A stretch of DNA of 64,000 bases from contig NZ_JAPVRC010000004.1 of NCBI RefSeq assembly GCF_030345335.1, positions 62,001-126,000 of the forward strand, given 5' to 3'. Below are positions 1-9,032 of this stretch, piece after piece (within the stretch, counting starts at the first letter, position 1; each line of letters starts with the position of its first letter). The notes beneath the pieces are model-generated. The model did not search any database. It was not told the origin of the DNA and saw only the letters and a program-made list of their open reading frames with translations. The translations under genes and the position numbers were made by a program. Source of the stretch: Halobacillus campisalis (GTDB lineage: Bacteria; Bacillota; Bacilli; Bacillales; Halobacillaceae).

Positions 1-61
1 GTGTAGTATTTAATTAATTGTAACAATTTATTACCGCAAGTTGAAGTTGTGGAAGATCGAG

Positions 62-1846
62 CTAACTTTGTTTTAATTCTTCCTCTATCCTCAAGTTACT
101 ATGAAGAACTTGCATAAGGTTTATTTTTTGTGACTTGTTTAGTTTGTCGGTTTCAAAAAGGTTGTATAAATCGTTGTCTTTTAGTGCGGGCTCAAGAACA
201 GACAAGCCTTCTGAATAACCTTCATAGCTATGTTTCCAAGTATCGCTTTTCATTACTACATCCCATTGGGTCCAGGACTCCTGATTTCCTTTAATGATAT
301 TAGTTTTCTTTCCAAATTCCCGAAATATCCAAACCCACAATTGTACAAAAAAGTTTACGTATATTGGGAAATAAGGTAATCGTCCTTCCCCATGTAACAA
401 CCATTTAGTTTTTGACAATAAGGGTTTTGCCATAATCCGGAACAACCTATGGTTAAGCTTCCAGCTTTGAGGAACTGAAGCACTTATTTTAACGACGTCT
501 TTTGCCATAAAAGGTTCGTAACTCCGGAAGAGTCTCCGATTTCCATGAAGGTTAGGGATATTCATGTTCATCGTACTTGGCCAAAGTTCAAACCACTCTT
601 GAGCCGAATGTGTCCGAAATGCTTTTACTCGATCTAAATGTGCCCGCCTTCTTTTCGTAACCTCAGTTAGAATATCTTGTGTGAAGGCTTCATTTTTTTT
701 AGAATGCGCATTCGAATATTTTCTGTTTTTTATTTGTGGAAGAAATGGGAAACGTCTAGGGCCGCGAACCTTTTTAATGCGGGAGCCTTTAAGCATTGCA
801 TCCGCAAACAATCCTCCAAAAACGGCCGGATATTCGTCGAGCTTACAATGCTTATGAAAGCCAAAAGTGTGTACGTGATGAAATTGAGATCCGCTTCCTA
901 CTAACCGGTCAGTTTGAGGGAGGATGCTAAGGTAGTGATTTTGCGTCCGTGTTGAAAGAGTAAAATTCGCTCCATAAGCATTAGCGGCTTTTTTTGCTAC
1001 TTTTCCTTCTCTGTTCATATGTTCTAAGAACACAAATGCATCCCGTCTAGATGTCTCAGGTAATAATCCCGATAAAGCACGAGAATCTTCGCCGCCGCTT
1101 ATGAACTGGGCGATATGAGGCATATCCTCTGTAATTGACCCCACATATTCTTGTAAGGCATTTCGTAAATCCGAAGCAGCTTCTGTAATATTTTCATATT
1201 TGATCATTTCCCTGGGGATCCAATAAGATTCAGATTTCAGAGTGTTTGAAATGCCTGGAATAGTGTGTATGGAAGCTGGTGGTATTTGTTTGATTTCCTT
1301 GTATATAGTGAATGGATAAGTGACAAATCCGTGCAGGATAAAATCTGCCTCAGATACTAAATCAATATTCCCCTGTTCATCCGCTGCGCAGGCTAATATG
1401 TCTACGTGGGAAGAGAGCATGATATTACTATGATTACTAAATGAATAAACAGGAATGAAAGACATCAAGTCGGTCATACAATAGATCTCGGATGTATGCT
1501 TATTTACGATGAAAACTGAATAAGGTCCACTCAAATCCTCATTCCAAAGCATTTGGTCGCTATGCCAGCGTTCATAAATTGAGCGGGTCCCCTCGAAAAC
1601 GGCCTCTTCATTGACTAGAAAACGGTTATCTCTATAACACAATACCGGGCCTCCCAGCACCAAAGTGATGTGTTCGTCTGTTTCGTAGGGCTGGAAACCG
1701 TTATACAAGTTGTGACTTACAGCTAAAGCACCCCATTTTCCGTGGAACTCTTCTACTATAGGCGCATCCTCGTGATATATTTTTTTTATATGATTTGTTA
1801 ACTCACCGCGGTCGAATGTTTTTCTTGAAAAAATAAAATCGCTCAC
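62..1846 (-). CDS. Asparagine-synthase-like protein of a polysaccharide cluster
   Basis: This 594-residue protein resembles class-B asparagine synthetases. An N-terminal glutaminase-like fold (about residues 1-190) is followed by an ATP-pyrophosphatase domain with the PP-loop SGGEDS near residue 250. The usual catalytic Cys at position 2 is missing (the protein begins MSDF), so the N-terminal domain probably cannot hydrolyse glutamine by the normal route. Such proteins are frequent in exopolysaccharide and capsule clusters, where they are thought to amidate sugar acids or other small molecules. That role is inferred from the neighbours: a GNAT protein, a PIG-L deacetylase, a Wzy-like protein and glycosyltransferases. 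The start is GTG, preceded by an AGGTG-type ribosome site. Substrate unknown. Confidence 0.75.
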   Translation of the reverse strand: MSDFIFSRKTFDRGELTNHIKKIYHEDAPIVEEFHGKWGALAVSHNLYNGFQPYETDEHITLVLGGPVLCYRDNRFLVNEEAVFEGTRSIYERWHSDQMLWNEDLSGPYSVFIVNKHTSEIYCMTDLMSFIPVYSFSNHSNIMLSSHVDILACAADEQGNIDLVSEADFILHGFVTYPFTIYKEIKQIPPASIHTIPGISNTLKSESYWIPREMIKYENITEAASDLRNALQEYVGSITEDMPHIAQFISGGEDSRALSGLLPETSRRDAFVFLEHMNREGKVAKKAANAYGANFTLSTRTQNHYLSILPQTDRLVGSGSQFHHVHTFGFHKHCKLDEYPAVFGGLFADAMLKGSRIKKVRGPRRFPFLPQIKNRKYSNAHSKKNEAFTQDILTEVTKRRRAHLDRVKAFRTHSAQEWFELWPSTMNMNIPNLHGNRRLFRSYEPFMAKDVVKISASVPQSWKLNHRLFRIMAKPLLSKTKWLLHGEGRLPYFPIYVNFFVQLWVWIFREFGKKTNIIKGNQESWTQWDVVMKSDTWKHSYEGYSEGLSVLEPALKDNDLYNLFETDKLNKSQKINLMQVLHSNLRIEEELKQS

Positions 1847-2105
1847 TGCAAAACACCTAATTTCTCTTATTTTGAAGTTTCAATAACCTTTTCATCAAAC
1901 TTTTTACTGATCCTTATAGTTATGAAGATCAACAATAAATTCAAGATCGCTCCTCATAAAGCAGTATAATTCTGACTCAATCCTCTTATTATGGAACGTG
2001 ATAATTAAGACTTAATTTGAAATAGTAAAGAGCAACGAATGTATCGTTGCTTCAGAATTTAAGTAATCAGGTTGTTATATAATTGCTGGTTATTCTGAGT
2101 TTATA

Positions 2106-3137
2106 CTAAAAAGAATCTACATCGCCAGGGGTGATGAACCATTTGGATTCGTCTTCGAAACCTGTGAATTCATCATGTGTTTGAATACCGACTAGAGGAA
2201 CAGGTCTATCTTTTTGATAAAAGCTGTTATTAATGAATTGGGAATACATTGAGGTATGCGGTAAAGCCCAAGTCTGAATAATTGCAGTATTCCTCATATA
2301 TTTCAACGCTGAATCTAATAGCAAATCACAGCCTTCGGTATCTTCAAGGCAGCACCAATCTAAAATCATACCACTCTTATAAGATTCTTTGTTTTCAATA
2401 GTGAAAACTATATAGCCTCGAAGTGCTTTAGAAGGACCTTCCAAAGCTAAAATGGTATATTTTTTTTCTGAATGGAAAGTATATCTCCAATTCAAATAAG
2501 CAGCGTCTCTCACTACTTTAACAAGGCCGTCATTACGAATACCGGCATCGAGGCTAGTGAACCTATCATCAAAGTTATCGATTTCAACTACAGATAGTTC
2601 GTTAGATGGTTTCATTTTTTTGCGGTTTTTAAAATTATAAATAAGTTCATCCACAGGTTTTAACATTTTCAATACAGATAGCTTAGACGATAACAAAGAG
2701 AAAGGTCTTTGAATATTTATGAGTCTGGGTATGTCGGTAATGTGGACACCTTTCGAATATTTAATCAATAAATCTTTCGCTTTAGGTGCAGGGAATCCAT
2801 ACAAATAAACGATATTCTCTTTTTGGGCTATCTCGCTGAGTTTTTCATTTAATTTACTATATATACCTTTACCTCTTGTTTGAGGATCTACCATAGTATC
2901 GATTCTTAAACCGACTTTGTGAATCTCGTTTCCTATATAAGCTTTATTCACCCATAGACTGATATGTCCTAGAATTTTTCCATCCTCTTCCCATACCAAT
3001 ATCGTAGGATCTTCATAATGCGGATGTTTTTTAAATTTCCACTCCCACTCTTCATAAGAACGGTTATGGTTAAAAGTTTTTGCAAACAGTTCTTGAATCT
3101 GTTCTTCATCACCAGGTGCATAATTTCTTATCGCCAT
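2106..3137 (-). CDS. GNAT-family N-acetyltransferase
   Basis: A 343-residue protein beginning MAIRNYAPGDEEQIQELF, a typical GNAT N-terminus. The acetyl-CoA-binding region is around residues 75-105 (RIDTMVDPQTRGKGIYSKL, which holds the R/Q-x-x-G-x-G/A-type loop). A second GNAT-like half follows, as in larger two-domain acetyltransferases. Transcription runs in the same direction as the asparagine-synthase-like gene downstream, with a gap of about 260 bp, and diverges from the PIG-L gene. It probably acylates a sugar or amino-sugar precursor of the surface glycan. Substrate is not visible from sequence. The start ATG has GAAAGGTAG upstream. Confidence 0.75.
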   Translation of the reverse strand: MAIRNYAPGDEEQIQELFAKTFNHNRSYEEWEWKFKKHPHYEDPTILVWEEDGKILGHISLWVNKAYIGNEIHKVGLRIDTMVDPQTRGKGIYSKLNEKLSEIAQKENIVYLYGFPAPKAKDLLIKYSKGVHITDIPRLINIQRPFSLLSSKLSVLKMLKPVDELIYNFKNRKKMKPSNELSVVEIDNFDDRFTSLDAGIRNDGLVKVVRDAAYLNWRYTFHSEKKYTILALEGPSKALRGYIVFTIENKESYKSGMILDWCCLEDTEGCDLLLDSALKYMRNTAIIQTWALPHTSMYSQFINNSFYQKDRPVPLVGIQTHDEFTGFEDESKWFITPGDVDSF

Positions 3138-3602
3138 TCTGACTACCTTTCCTCTCGAAAATGGATAATATTGAGTATCTTATTTCACGCACTTAATATT
3201 ACACTAAATTCTATTCCATTGAAAACTAATAATAATGTTGAATTTGTCTGTTTTGAAGGCTGTTTGAAATTCTATTTAACTTCAGCCGTTCCCTGGATAA
3301 TCAACACTTAATTATTATAGATATCTAAATGAATCAATAATAAATAATGCAGGAAGTATATTAGATTTTTTTTACTCAAATGTTATAATGTTTGAAGTGG
3401 GATGGAAGTATGAACATTTATGTAGTTTAATGTATAGTTCTATTAAAGATTGTAGAAAATTGACGAATAATATATATACATACAATTTTTCCCTCTCCAT
3501 ATATCATATCCAAAAGTCATGTTTATGAACTAGACAAGAGGGTCAAATCAATCAAGATGACATAGTTTAACGTTAGAAGCTTGAAAGGAGAGGAGAGGAG
3601 CA
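3138..3602. other. Divergent intergenic region
   Basis: AT-rich gap between the leftward GNAT gene and the rightward PIG-L gene, so it should contain both promoters. A good extended -10 element (TG-T-TATAAT) is seen at 3381-3389. The 3' end carries a reiterated purine tract that supplies the PIG-L ribosome site. No coding region or RNA gene was recognised. Confidence 0.5.
3381..3389 (+). promoter_or_regulatory. Extended -10 element upstream of the PIG-L gene
   Basis: The sequence TGTTATAAT fits an extended -10 sigma-A element (TGnTATAAT). The -35 region is poor. It lies about 210 bp before the PIG-L start, which would give a long leader, so this is only a candidate for the cluster promoter. 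Confidence 0.4.
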
Positions 3603-4496
3603 GTGAACCTTAAACGATTTCTTATAGAAGGTAGTAAACCAGTAATAACCCCTATTACAAAAGTGATCTTAAAGAAGCATTACACTTCAAATCTATCGAT
3701 AACACCTCTAGGGAACTATAAGAAAGTTTTAATAGTCGCTCCCCATATGGATGACGAAACGATAGGTTTGGGTGGAACGATAAAGCGACATATACAGGAA
3801 GGTGCTGAAGTTCATTGTGTCTTTAGTACAGATGGATCAAACAGCGAAAGTGAACTCTCCAGAGAGGAATTAAGCCGGATAAGAAAAGATGAAATAGAAA
3901 AAGTGAATGAACTTCTCGGTATGGACTCGATTCATTACATGGATTTGCCGGACGGCAATGTGCAGTCTACAAGTGAAGCTCAAAATAAACTGATCTCATT
4001 ATTAGAACAAATCGAACCTGATTTAATTTATTGCACTCCTTTTGTAGATGCTCATCCTGATCATACAGGGACGACCGCCATACTATCAGATTGTTTGAAG
4101 CTGCGGAGAAATGGTGAAAAGATTCGCTTATACGAGATCAATTGTCCAATTCCTCCTCGAGAAATTAATTGTGTAATTGACATCACTTCCACATATCCTA
4201 CAAAAAAAGATGCGATTAAGTTATTCACTTCTCAAGCCATAGCATTTGATGGATTTTTACTTTTGAATAAACTTAAATCACATATGGTAAAAGATCGTTC
4301 AGTTTCGGCTGCGGAAGTTTTTATAGAAGTGGATGCAGATCAATTCACTAAACAGTTCGACAAATTGAGGGAGAAGAATTATCCTTATCACAAAATGTTT
4401 AAGCAAGCGAACCGTGTAGTGACCTTGCTTTGGGCCATGTTCAAAAATTACCCTCAAAAAAAACGAATTTATCAGGAAAGACTATCAAAGAATTAA
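3603..4496 (+). CDS. PIG-L family deacetylase
   Basis: A 297-residue LmbE/PIG-L zinc-dependent deacetylase. The metal-binding motif PHMDDE is at residues 47-52 and the second conserved histidine motif (DAHPDH) lies near residue 150. Family members remove N-acetyl groups from GlcNAc-type sugars or their conjugates. Here the context suggests deacetylation of a glycan or its precursor in the polysaccharide cluster. No signal peptide is visible, so it should act in the cytoplasm. The start is GTG after a strong, repeated GGAGAGGAGAGGAG ribosome site, which suggests efficient translation. It is the first gene of a rightward set that continues to UDP-glucose dehydrogenase. Confidence 0.85.
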   Translation: MNLKRFLIEGSKPVITPITKVILKKHYTSNLSITPLGNYKKVLIVAPHMDDETIGLGGTIKRHIQEGAEVHCVFSTDGSNSESELSREELSRIRKDEIEKVNELLGMDSIHYMDLPDGNVQSTSEAQNKLISLLEQIEPDLIYCTPFVDAHPDHTGTTAILSDCLKLRRNGEKIRLYEINCPIPPREINCVIDITSTYPTKKDAIKLFTSQAIAFDGFLLLNKLKSHMVKDRSVSAAEVFIEVDADQFTKQFDKLREKNYPYHKMFKQANRVVTLLWAMFKNYPQKKRIYQERLSKN

Positions 4497-4617
4497 AACA
4501 GCTTATTAAAAAGTTTTGGTCGAACGAGTATGGTGTACTGGGTTCTGTTATCTCAACTTCATCTTTTACCAGAGCTGAAAATTAAAATAATTTTATGAAT
4601 TATGGAGGATTAGTACT

Positions 4618-6006
4618 ATGCATCACGGGAAGAACAAGAACCAATTTATTAGGTTTATGGAAATTTACCTAATCGTCTTCATATTGCTGCAGCCGATTTT
4701 AGATATTACAGCATATATAAATCTACCTATTTCTGAACCAATCCGAGTACTGACACTTTTTCTAGGACTGATTTATGTCCTGCTTAGTCCTTATAAAAGG
4801 GCTAAAATGTTTTCCATAAGCTACATTGTACTTCTGGGTATATTTATGGGATTAAGTCTAGTCAATAATTTAATGGTGAAAGAGCCGGTTTCCTTGATAA
4901 CTGAAACGACATACATAATTAAGACCTCTTATTTCTTAATTATGCTTATCGTCTACTATTTTGTATTCAAGTCTCTAAGCGAGAGAATCGATTGGAGAAG
5001 TAAATTACAAAAATACTTGACGATCAACCTCACTGTTATTGGTGTCGTTATGGTCATAGCCTCATTAACAGATACAGGAAAGAGAAGCTATGGAATGCTG
5101 GATAAAGAAGGACATTCCGGCTGGTTCTATTCTGCAAATGAACTTAGTGCCATTTTAGGTATAGGGTTCGCTATTATGATTCTTTTCTTAATGAAACAGC
5201 CGACAGTAAAAAAACTCTTTCTTTTAATACCTGCTGTCATTGTTACGGCGTGGGCTATTTTTACAGTTGGAACAAAGGTAGGGTTGGGATCCATCCTCAT
5301 GGTGTTAGCATTGGGAAGCCTTATAGCCTTATTTGAGGCTTTCAAAAAGAAGGCCTGGCTGAATGCGATCGTATTGCCTGCCCTGTTTGTTGTATCCATA
5401 TTAGCTATACCCTATACAGCCGTTGGAAATAATATGGATCTGACATATGAAAATAATAATCCGGCTCCAGACACGGAAACGGAGACGGACGAAGAAGGTT
5501 CAGGGGGCAATGATACCGGAACGGAAGAAGGGACCGGCGGAGCTGAAGGTGAAGAGGAAGATGATTCTTCAGGAAATGTAGACGCAACCGCCCTTTTAAG
5601 TAATCGGGATGTATTTCTAGGAGAGAAAGTAGAGCAATTCAGACAAGCACCGATCTCTCAAAAGTTATTAGGAATGGGTCGTGGTGGAAATTACGAATAT
5701 GAACCAAGCTTAGTCGAAATGGACTTGATGGATTGGTTCTTGAACTTTGGAATCGTAGGTTTCGTTATTCTTATGACGCCTGTTGTATACTTTATCTATA
5801 TGATCTTGAAAAACTTGATCACTAGTCGATTCAGGGTTTTGACCGGTGAGAATTTGTTTATCGGTGTAGCAGTAGGTATAGGGCTTGGGACTGCATTTCT
5901 TGCAGGACATGTACTTTCTGCGCCTGCTGCAGGAATTTATTTAGCGTTGTTACTGGCTTATCTTTATCGAAGTACTAAACCAAGTCAAAAGATAAGTCCA
6001 ACTTAG
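4618..6006 (+). CDS. Wzy/WaaL-like O-antigen polymerase or ligase membrane protein
   Basis: A 462-residue polytopic membrane protein with about ten hydrophobic segments, of the O-antigen ligase/polymerase type. It has low sequence conservation, as usual for this class, and a large outside loop. That loop (about residues 272-321) is an unusual low-complexity acidic insert rich in Glu, Asp, Gly and Thr. After it comes a conserved-looking segment around GMGRGGNYEYEPSLVEMDL, then four further hydrophobic segments. It probably polymerises lipid-linked repeat units outside the membrane. Start ATG follows GGAGG. It is followed 12 bp later by a GT4 glycosyltransferase, so they are probably co-transcribed. 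An exact choice between polymerase and ligase is not possible from sequence. Confidence 0.75.
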   Translation: MHHGKNKNQFIRFMEIYLIVFILLQPILDITAYINLPISEPIRVLTLFLGLIYVLLSPYKRAKMFSISYIVLLGIFMGLSLVNNLMVKEPVSLITETTYIIKTSYFLIMLIVYYFVFKSLSERIDWRSKLQKYLTINLTVIGVVMVIASLTDTGKRSYGMLDKEGHSGWFYSANELSAILGIGFAIMILFLMKQPTVKKLFLLIPAVIVTAWAIFTVGTKVGLGSILMVLALGSLIALFEAFKKKAWLNAIVLPALFVVSILAIPYTAVGNNMDLTYENNNPAPDTETETDEEGSGGNDTGTEEGTGGAEGEEEDDSSGNVDATALLSNRDVFLGEKVEQFRQAPISQKLLGMGRGGNYEYEPSLVEMDLMDWFLNFGIVGFVILMTPVVYFIYMILKNLITSRFRVLTGENLFIGVAVGIGLGTAFLAGHVLSAPAAGIYLALLLAYLYRSTKPSQKISPT

Positions 6007-6018
6007 GAAGGTGATCTT

Positions 6019-7119
6019 TTGCCGGAAAAAATTCTCGTTATAACTACTATGTACCCTAGTAAAAGCAACAAAACTTTTGGAATCTTTGTGAAAAACCAGG
6101 TGGAAGAATTGAGAAAACAATCATCAACAGTTGATGTCTCAGCGATACTGGATGATAAGACGTCGAAACTTCATGTGATTCTCAAATATTTTAAGTGGAT
6201 AATGTATACATTGTTCATCCTTCTTACAAAAGGCCGTAAGTACGATTTAGTTCATGCTCACTATGCTTTCCCGAGCGGGTGGCTCGGCTTACTCTTCAAA
6301 AAGTTGTTTGGTGTGAAGCTCGTTGTCACTTGTCATGGTGGGGATATAGATAAAATGGCTAGAATAAATAAGTTTATACACAATCAGACTAAAAAGATTT
6401 TAAATGGTGCTGATCACGTCATTGCGGTTGGTGAAGGTTTGAAGGAGGATATTATAAATGATTTTAGCGTTTCTGAATCATCTATAACTGTCATGAGTAT
6501 GGGAATTAACAGACAGGTGTTTAAACCTATCCCGAAAAACGAGGCAAGGCAGTCGCTGAATATGACCGATTCTTCCAAGCATATATTGTTTGTCGGTAAC
6601 ATTATTGCTGCAAAAGGTATAGAAGAGTTGATAGAGGCGTTCAAGCTACTGAAGCAAGAGGACAACCGTTTATCATTACAGTTAGTAGGGCAGCCTAAGC
6701 AGGAAGCTTTTCTAAACAAGTTAAAGCAAAAGATACGCGATGAACATATAGAAGGTGTCACTTTCCATGGGGCTTTGTCTCAAAAAGAAGTGGCTGTATG
6801 GATGGCTGCTGCGGATGTTTTTGTGCTGCCATCTTATATAGAAGGTTTCGGTTTAGTTGCTGTGGAAGCCATGTCATGTCATACTCCAGTTGTAGCAACA
6901 AAAGTCGGCGGGCTCCAATACTTGTTAGATGAAAGCCTGGGAGTGCTTGTGCCGCCTAGAAACCCCGCCGCCTTAAAAGAATCAATTAAGAACGTAATGG
7001 AAGATGAACATTTAAGATATAAACTTATAAAACATGGCGAAGATAAGGCACAGGAGAATGATCATGATGTTTTAATCGATCGACTGAGATCGATTTATGA
7101 TGAGATCGGAGCGAAATAA
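6019..7119 (+). CDS. GT4-family glycosyltransferase
   Basis: A 366-residue GT-B fold glycosyltransferase. The N-terminal Rossmann half includes LVHAHYAFPSGW and VVTCHGGD. The C-terminal nucleotide-sugar half has the E-x7-E motif EGFGLVAVE at about residue 275 and the loop KVGGLQYLLD that follows. GT4 enzymes are retaining enzymes using UDP- or GDP-sugars, and this one probably adds a sugar to a lipid-linked repeat unit in the cytoplasm. The start is TTG behind AGGAAGGTGAT. The next gene starts immediately after its stop codon. The donor sugar cannot be told from sequence. Confidence 0.88.
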   Translation: MPEKILVITTMYPSKSNKTFGIFVKNQVEELRKQSSTVDVSAILDDKTSKLHVILKYFKWIMYTLFILLTKGRKYDLVHAHYAFPSGWLGLLFKKLFGVKLVVTCHGGDIDKMARINKFIHNQTKKILNGADHVIAVGEGLKEDIINDFSVSESSITVMSMGINRQVFKPIPKNEARQSLNMTDSSKHILFVGNIIAAKGIEELIEAFKLLKQEDNRLSLQLVGQPKQEAFLNKLKQKIRDEHIEGVTFHGALSQKEVAVWMAAADVFVLPSYIEGFGLVAVEAMSCHTPVVATKVGGLQYLLDESLGVLVPPRNPAALKESIKNVMEDEHLRYKLIKHGEDKAQENDHDVLIDRLRSIYDEIGAK

Positions 7120-7590
7120 ATGAAGAAAAAAAAGTTGTTAATGATTTCTTCTATTGGAGGACATCTGACTCAGTTACTGCAGCTGGAACCTCTGTTCACA
7201 CAGTATGACTATCATATAGTCACAGAGAAATCTGATATCACGAAAGATTTAAAGCAAAAGTATCCAGTCTCCTTTCTATTATATGGGGCACGCAATTATC
7301 CTTTTCGATATATTTTCAAGTTTTCCTACAACATAATTAAGTCCTTGTTTATATTTTTAAGAGAAAGGCCTGATGTTGTTGTCACAACTGGAGTACATTC
7401 TTCTGTACCGATGTGTTATATCGCAAAATTATTCAGGAAGAAAGTAATATTCATTGAGAGTTTTGCGAAGTCATCATCACCTACCTTAGCCGGTCGGATG
7501 GTCTATCCGATAGCAGATCTATTTATCGTTCAATGGGAATCTATGAAGAAAGTGTATCCTAAAGCGGTTTATGGGGGGAGTATCTATTGA
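7120..7590 (+). CDS. PssD/Alg14-like glycosyltransferase membrane-anchoring subunit
   Basis: A 156-residue protein of the PssD/Cps14F/Alg14 type, beginning with the diagnostic SSIGGHLTQLLQL. Two-subunit enzymes of this kind split the GT28 (MurG-like) fold: this subunit gives the N-terminal, membrane-associated acceptor half and the following gene the nucleotide-sugar half. Its end overlaps the start of the next gene by four bases, which supports coupled translation of partner subunits. Likely role: transfer of a sugar to a lipid-linked intermediate of the exopolysaccharide. Confidence 0.85.
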   Translation: MKKKKLLMISSIGGHLTQLLQLEPLFTQYDYHIVTEKSDITKDLKQKYPVSFLLYGARNYPFRYIFKFSYNIIKSLFIFLRERPDVVVTTGVHSSVPMCYIAKLFRKKVIFIESFAKSSSPTLAGRMVYPIADLFIVQWESMKKVYPKAVYGGSIY

Positions 7591-8066
7591 TTTTTGTTGT
7601 TCTAGGTACCCATGAATTACAATTCAGACGGCTGCTTGCGGAAGTGGAAAGGCTGAAAAAAGCTGGCGTCATTCAGGAAGAGGTAGTCGTTCAAAATGGG
7701 AATACCTCATTTGAAAGTGATGTCCTTACCTTGAAGCCGTTCGTGACGTACGATGAGATGGACGCTCTTTTTGACCAGGCCGATCTCGTGGTCACACATG
7801 CTGGAACCGGCTCAGTCACAACAGCATTAAAAAAAGGAAAAAAAGTAATTGCAGCTGCAAGGCTTAAAGAATATGGAGAACATAATGACGATCACCAACT
7901 TGAATTGATCGAAGTATTCCTTGAGCAAGGATATATTTTAAATTGGGGAAAAGGGGAAGACCTTGAAGATGTGTTACATCAAGTAGATTCATTTAACCCT
8001 CCTCCATTTCAGTCTGGAAAAACACAAATGATACAATTGATTAAAGATTTTATTGAAAAATCATAG
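7587..8066 (+). CDS. PssE/Alg13-like glycosyltransferase catalytic subunit
   Basis: A 159-residue protein matching the GT28 C-terminal domain (PssE/Cps14G/Alg13 type), with VVLGTHELQFRRLL at the N-terminus and the donor-site region ADLVVTHAGTGSVTTAL around residues 66-83. It is the partner of the preceding PssD-like gene. The start is TTG, overlapping the TGA of the previous gene, with a GGGGGGAG ribosome site seven bases upstream. Donor likely UDP-linked, but the identity of the sugar is not visible. Confidence 0.85.
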   Translation: MIFVVLGTHELQFRRLLAEVERLKKAGVIQEEVVVQNGNTSFESDVLTLKPFVTYDEMDALFDQADLVVTHAGTGSVTTALKKGKKVIAAARLKEYGEHNDDHQLELIEVFLEQGYILNWGKGEDLEDVLHQVDSFNPPPFQSGKTQMIQLIKDFIEKS

Positions 8067-8132
8067 AATTTCTTTTTTTATCGAAAGATGTTAAATTTTA
8101 GAATAATTACAAACTGAATGGAGTTGATGAAG

Positions 8133-9014
8133 TTGAAAGTACGCAAGGCAATTATACCTGCTGCAGGGCTTGGAACCCGCTTCCTGCCGGCAACGAAAGC
8201 TCAACCGAAAGAAATGCTCCCTATTGTTGATAAACCAACGATACAATATATCGTAGAAGAAGCAGTGGCATCTGGTATTGAAGATATTATCATCGTTTCA
8301 GGACGCGGTAAGCGAGCGATTGAAGATCACTTTGATAAATCATATGAACTGGAAGAAAAGCTGATAGAAAAAGAAAAGTATGATGTTTTAGAGGAAGTCC
8401 AAAACATATCGAACTTAGCCAATATACATTATATTCGTCAAAAAGAACAAAAAGGACTTGGCCACGCCATATCATGTGCCAGCCGTTTCATAGGAAACGA
8501 GCCTTTTGCCATCTTACTGGGGGATGACATCGTCCAATCAGACGAACCTTGTCTGAAACAATTAATGAATGTGTATGAAGAGCAGGAATGCTCGGTTGTA
8601 GGTGTGCAAGAAGTACCCGAAGAACTTGTTTCCAGCTACGGAGTAGTAGCTCCTCGAACAGGTGAAGATCCATTGAATGACCAAATTGAAATTCAAGATA
8701 TGGTGGAGAAACCTTCTAAAGAGGAAGCTCCATCCAATCTAGCAATAATGGGGCGTTACGTACTTACACCCGCAATATTTAATATTCTTGAAGACTTGCC
8801 GCCAGGGCGTGGTGATGAAATTCAGCTGACCGATGCTATCAAGCAGTTGAATACAAGTGAGAGAGTAGTCGCTTATAATTTCAAAGGCCGTCGTTATGAT
8901 ATAGGCAATAAACTTGGCTTCATTGATGCTACACTTGATTTTGCATTGAACCGTGAAGATTTAAGAGAAGACGTCGTTAACTTATTAAGAGCCAAATATG
9001 AAAAACTAGACTAG
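8133..9014 (+). CDS. galU: UTP-glucose-1-phosphate uridylyltransferase
   Basis: GalU/GtaB, which makes UDP-glucose from UTP and glucose-1-phosphate. The N-terminal nucleotidyltransferase signature [18 protein letters not shown] and the later [15 protein letters not shown] and [11 protein letters not shown] segments are clear. I place the start at TTG 8133, because GGAG at 8120-8123 sits nine bases before it and the resulting N-terminus ([12 protein letters not shown]) matches known GtaB proteins. ATG codons at 8118 and 8127 are in frame but too close to, or inside, the ribosome site. It feeds UDP-glucose to the dehydrogenase encoded next and to glycosyltransferases of the cluster. Confidence 0.93.
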   Translation: MKVRKAIIPAAGLGTRFLPATKAQPKEMLPIVDKPTIQYIVEEAVASGIEDIIIVSGRGKRAIEDHFDKSYELEEKLIEKEKYDVLEEVQNISNLANIHYIRQKEQKGLGHAISCASRFIGNEPFAILLGDDIVQSDEPCLKQLMNVYEEQECSVVGVQEVPEELVSSYGVVAPRTGEDPLNDQIEIQDMVEKPSKEEAPSNLAIMGRYVLTPAIFNILEDLPPGRGDEIQLTDAIKQLNTSERVVAYNFKGRRYDIGNKLGFIDATLDFALNREDLREDVVNLLRAKYEKLD

Positions 9015-9032
9015 TAAAGTAAGGTGAAACTA

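Noticed and set aside
677-904. Plus-strand reading frame inside the asparagine-synthase-like gene
   Set aside because: Antisense shadow of a well supported gene, with no ribosome site.
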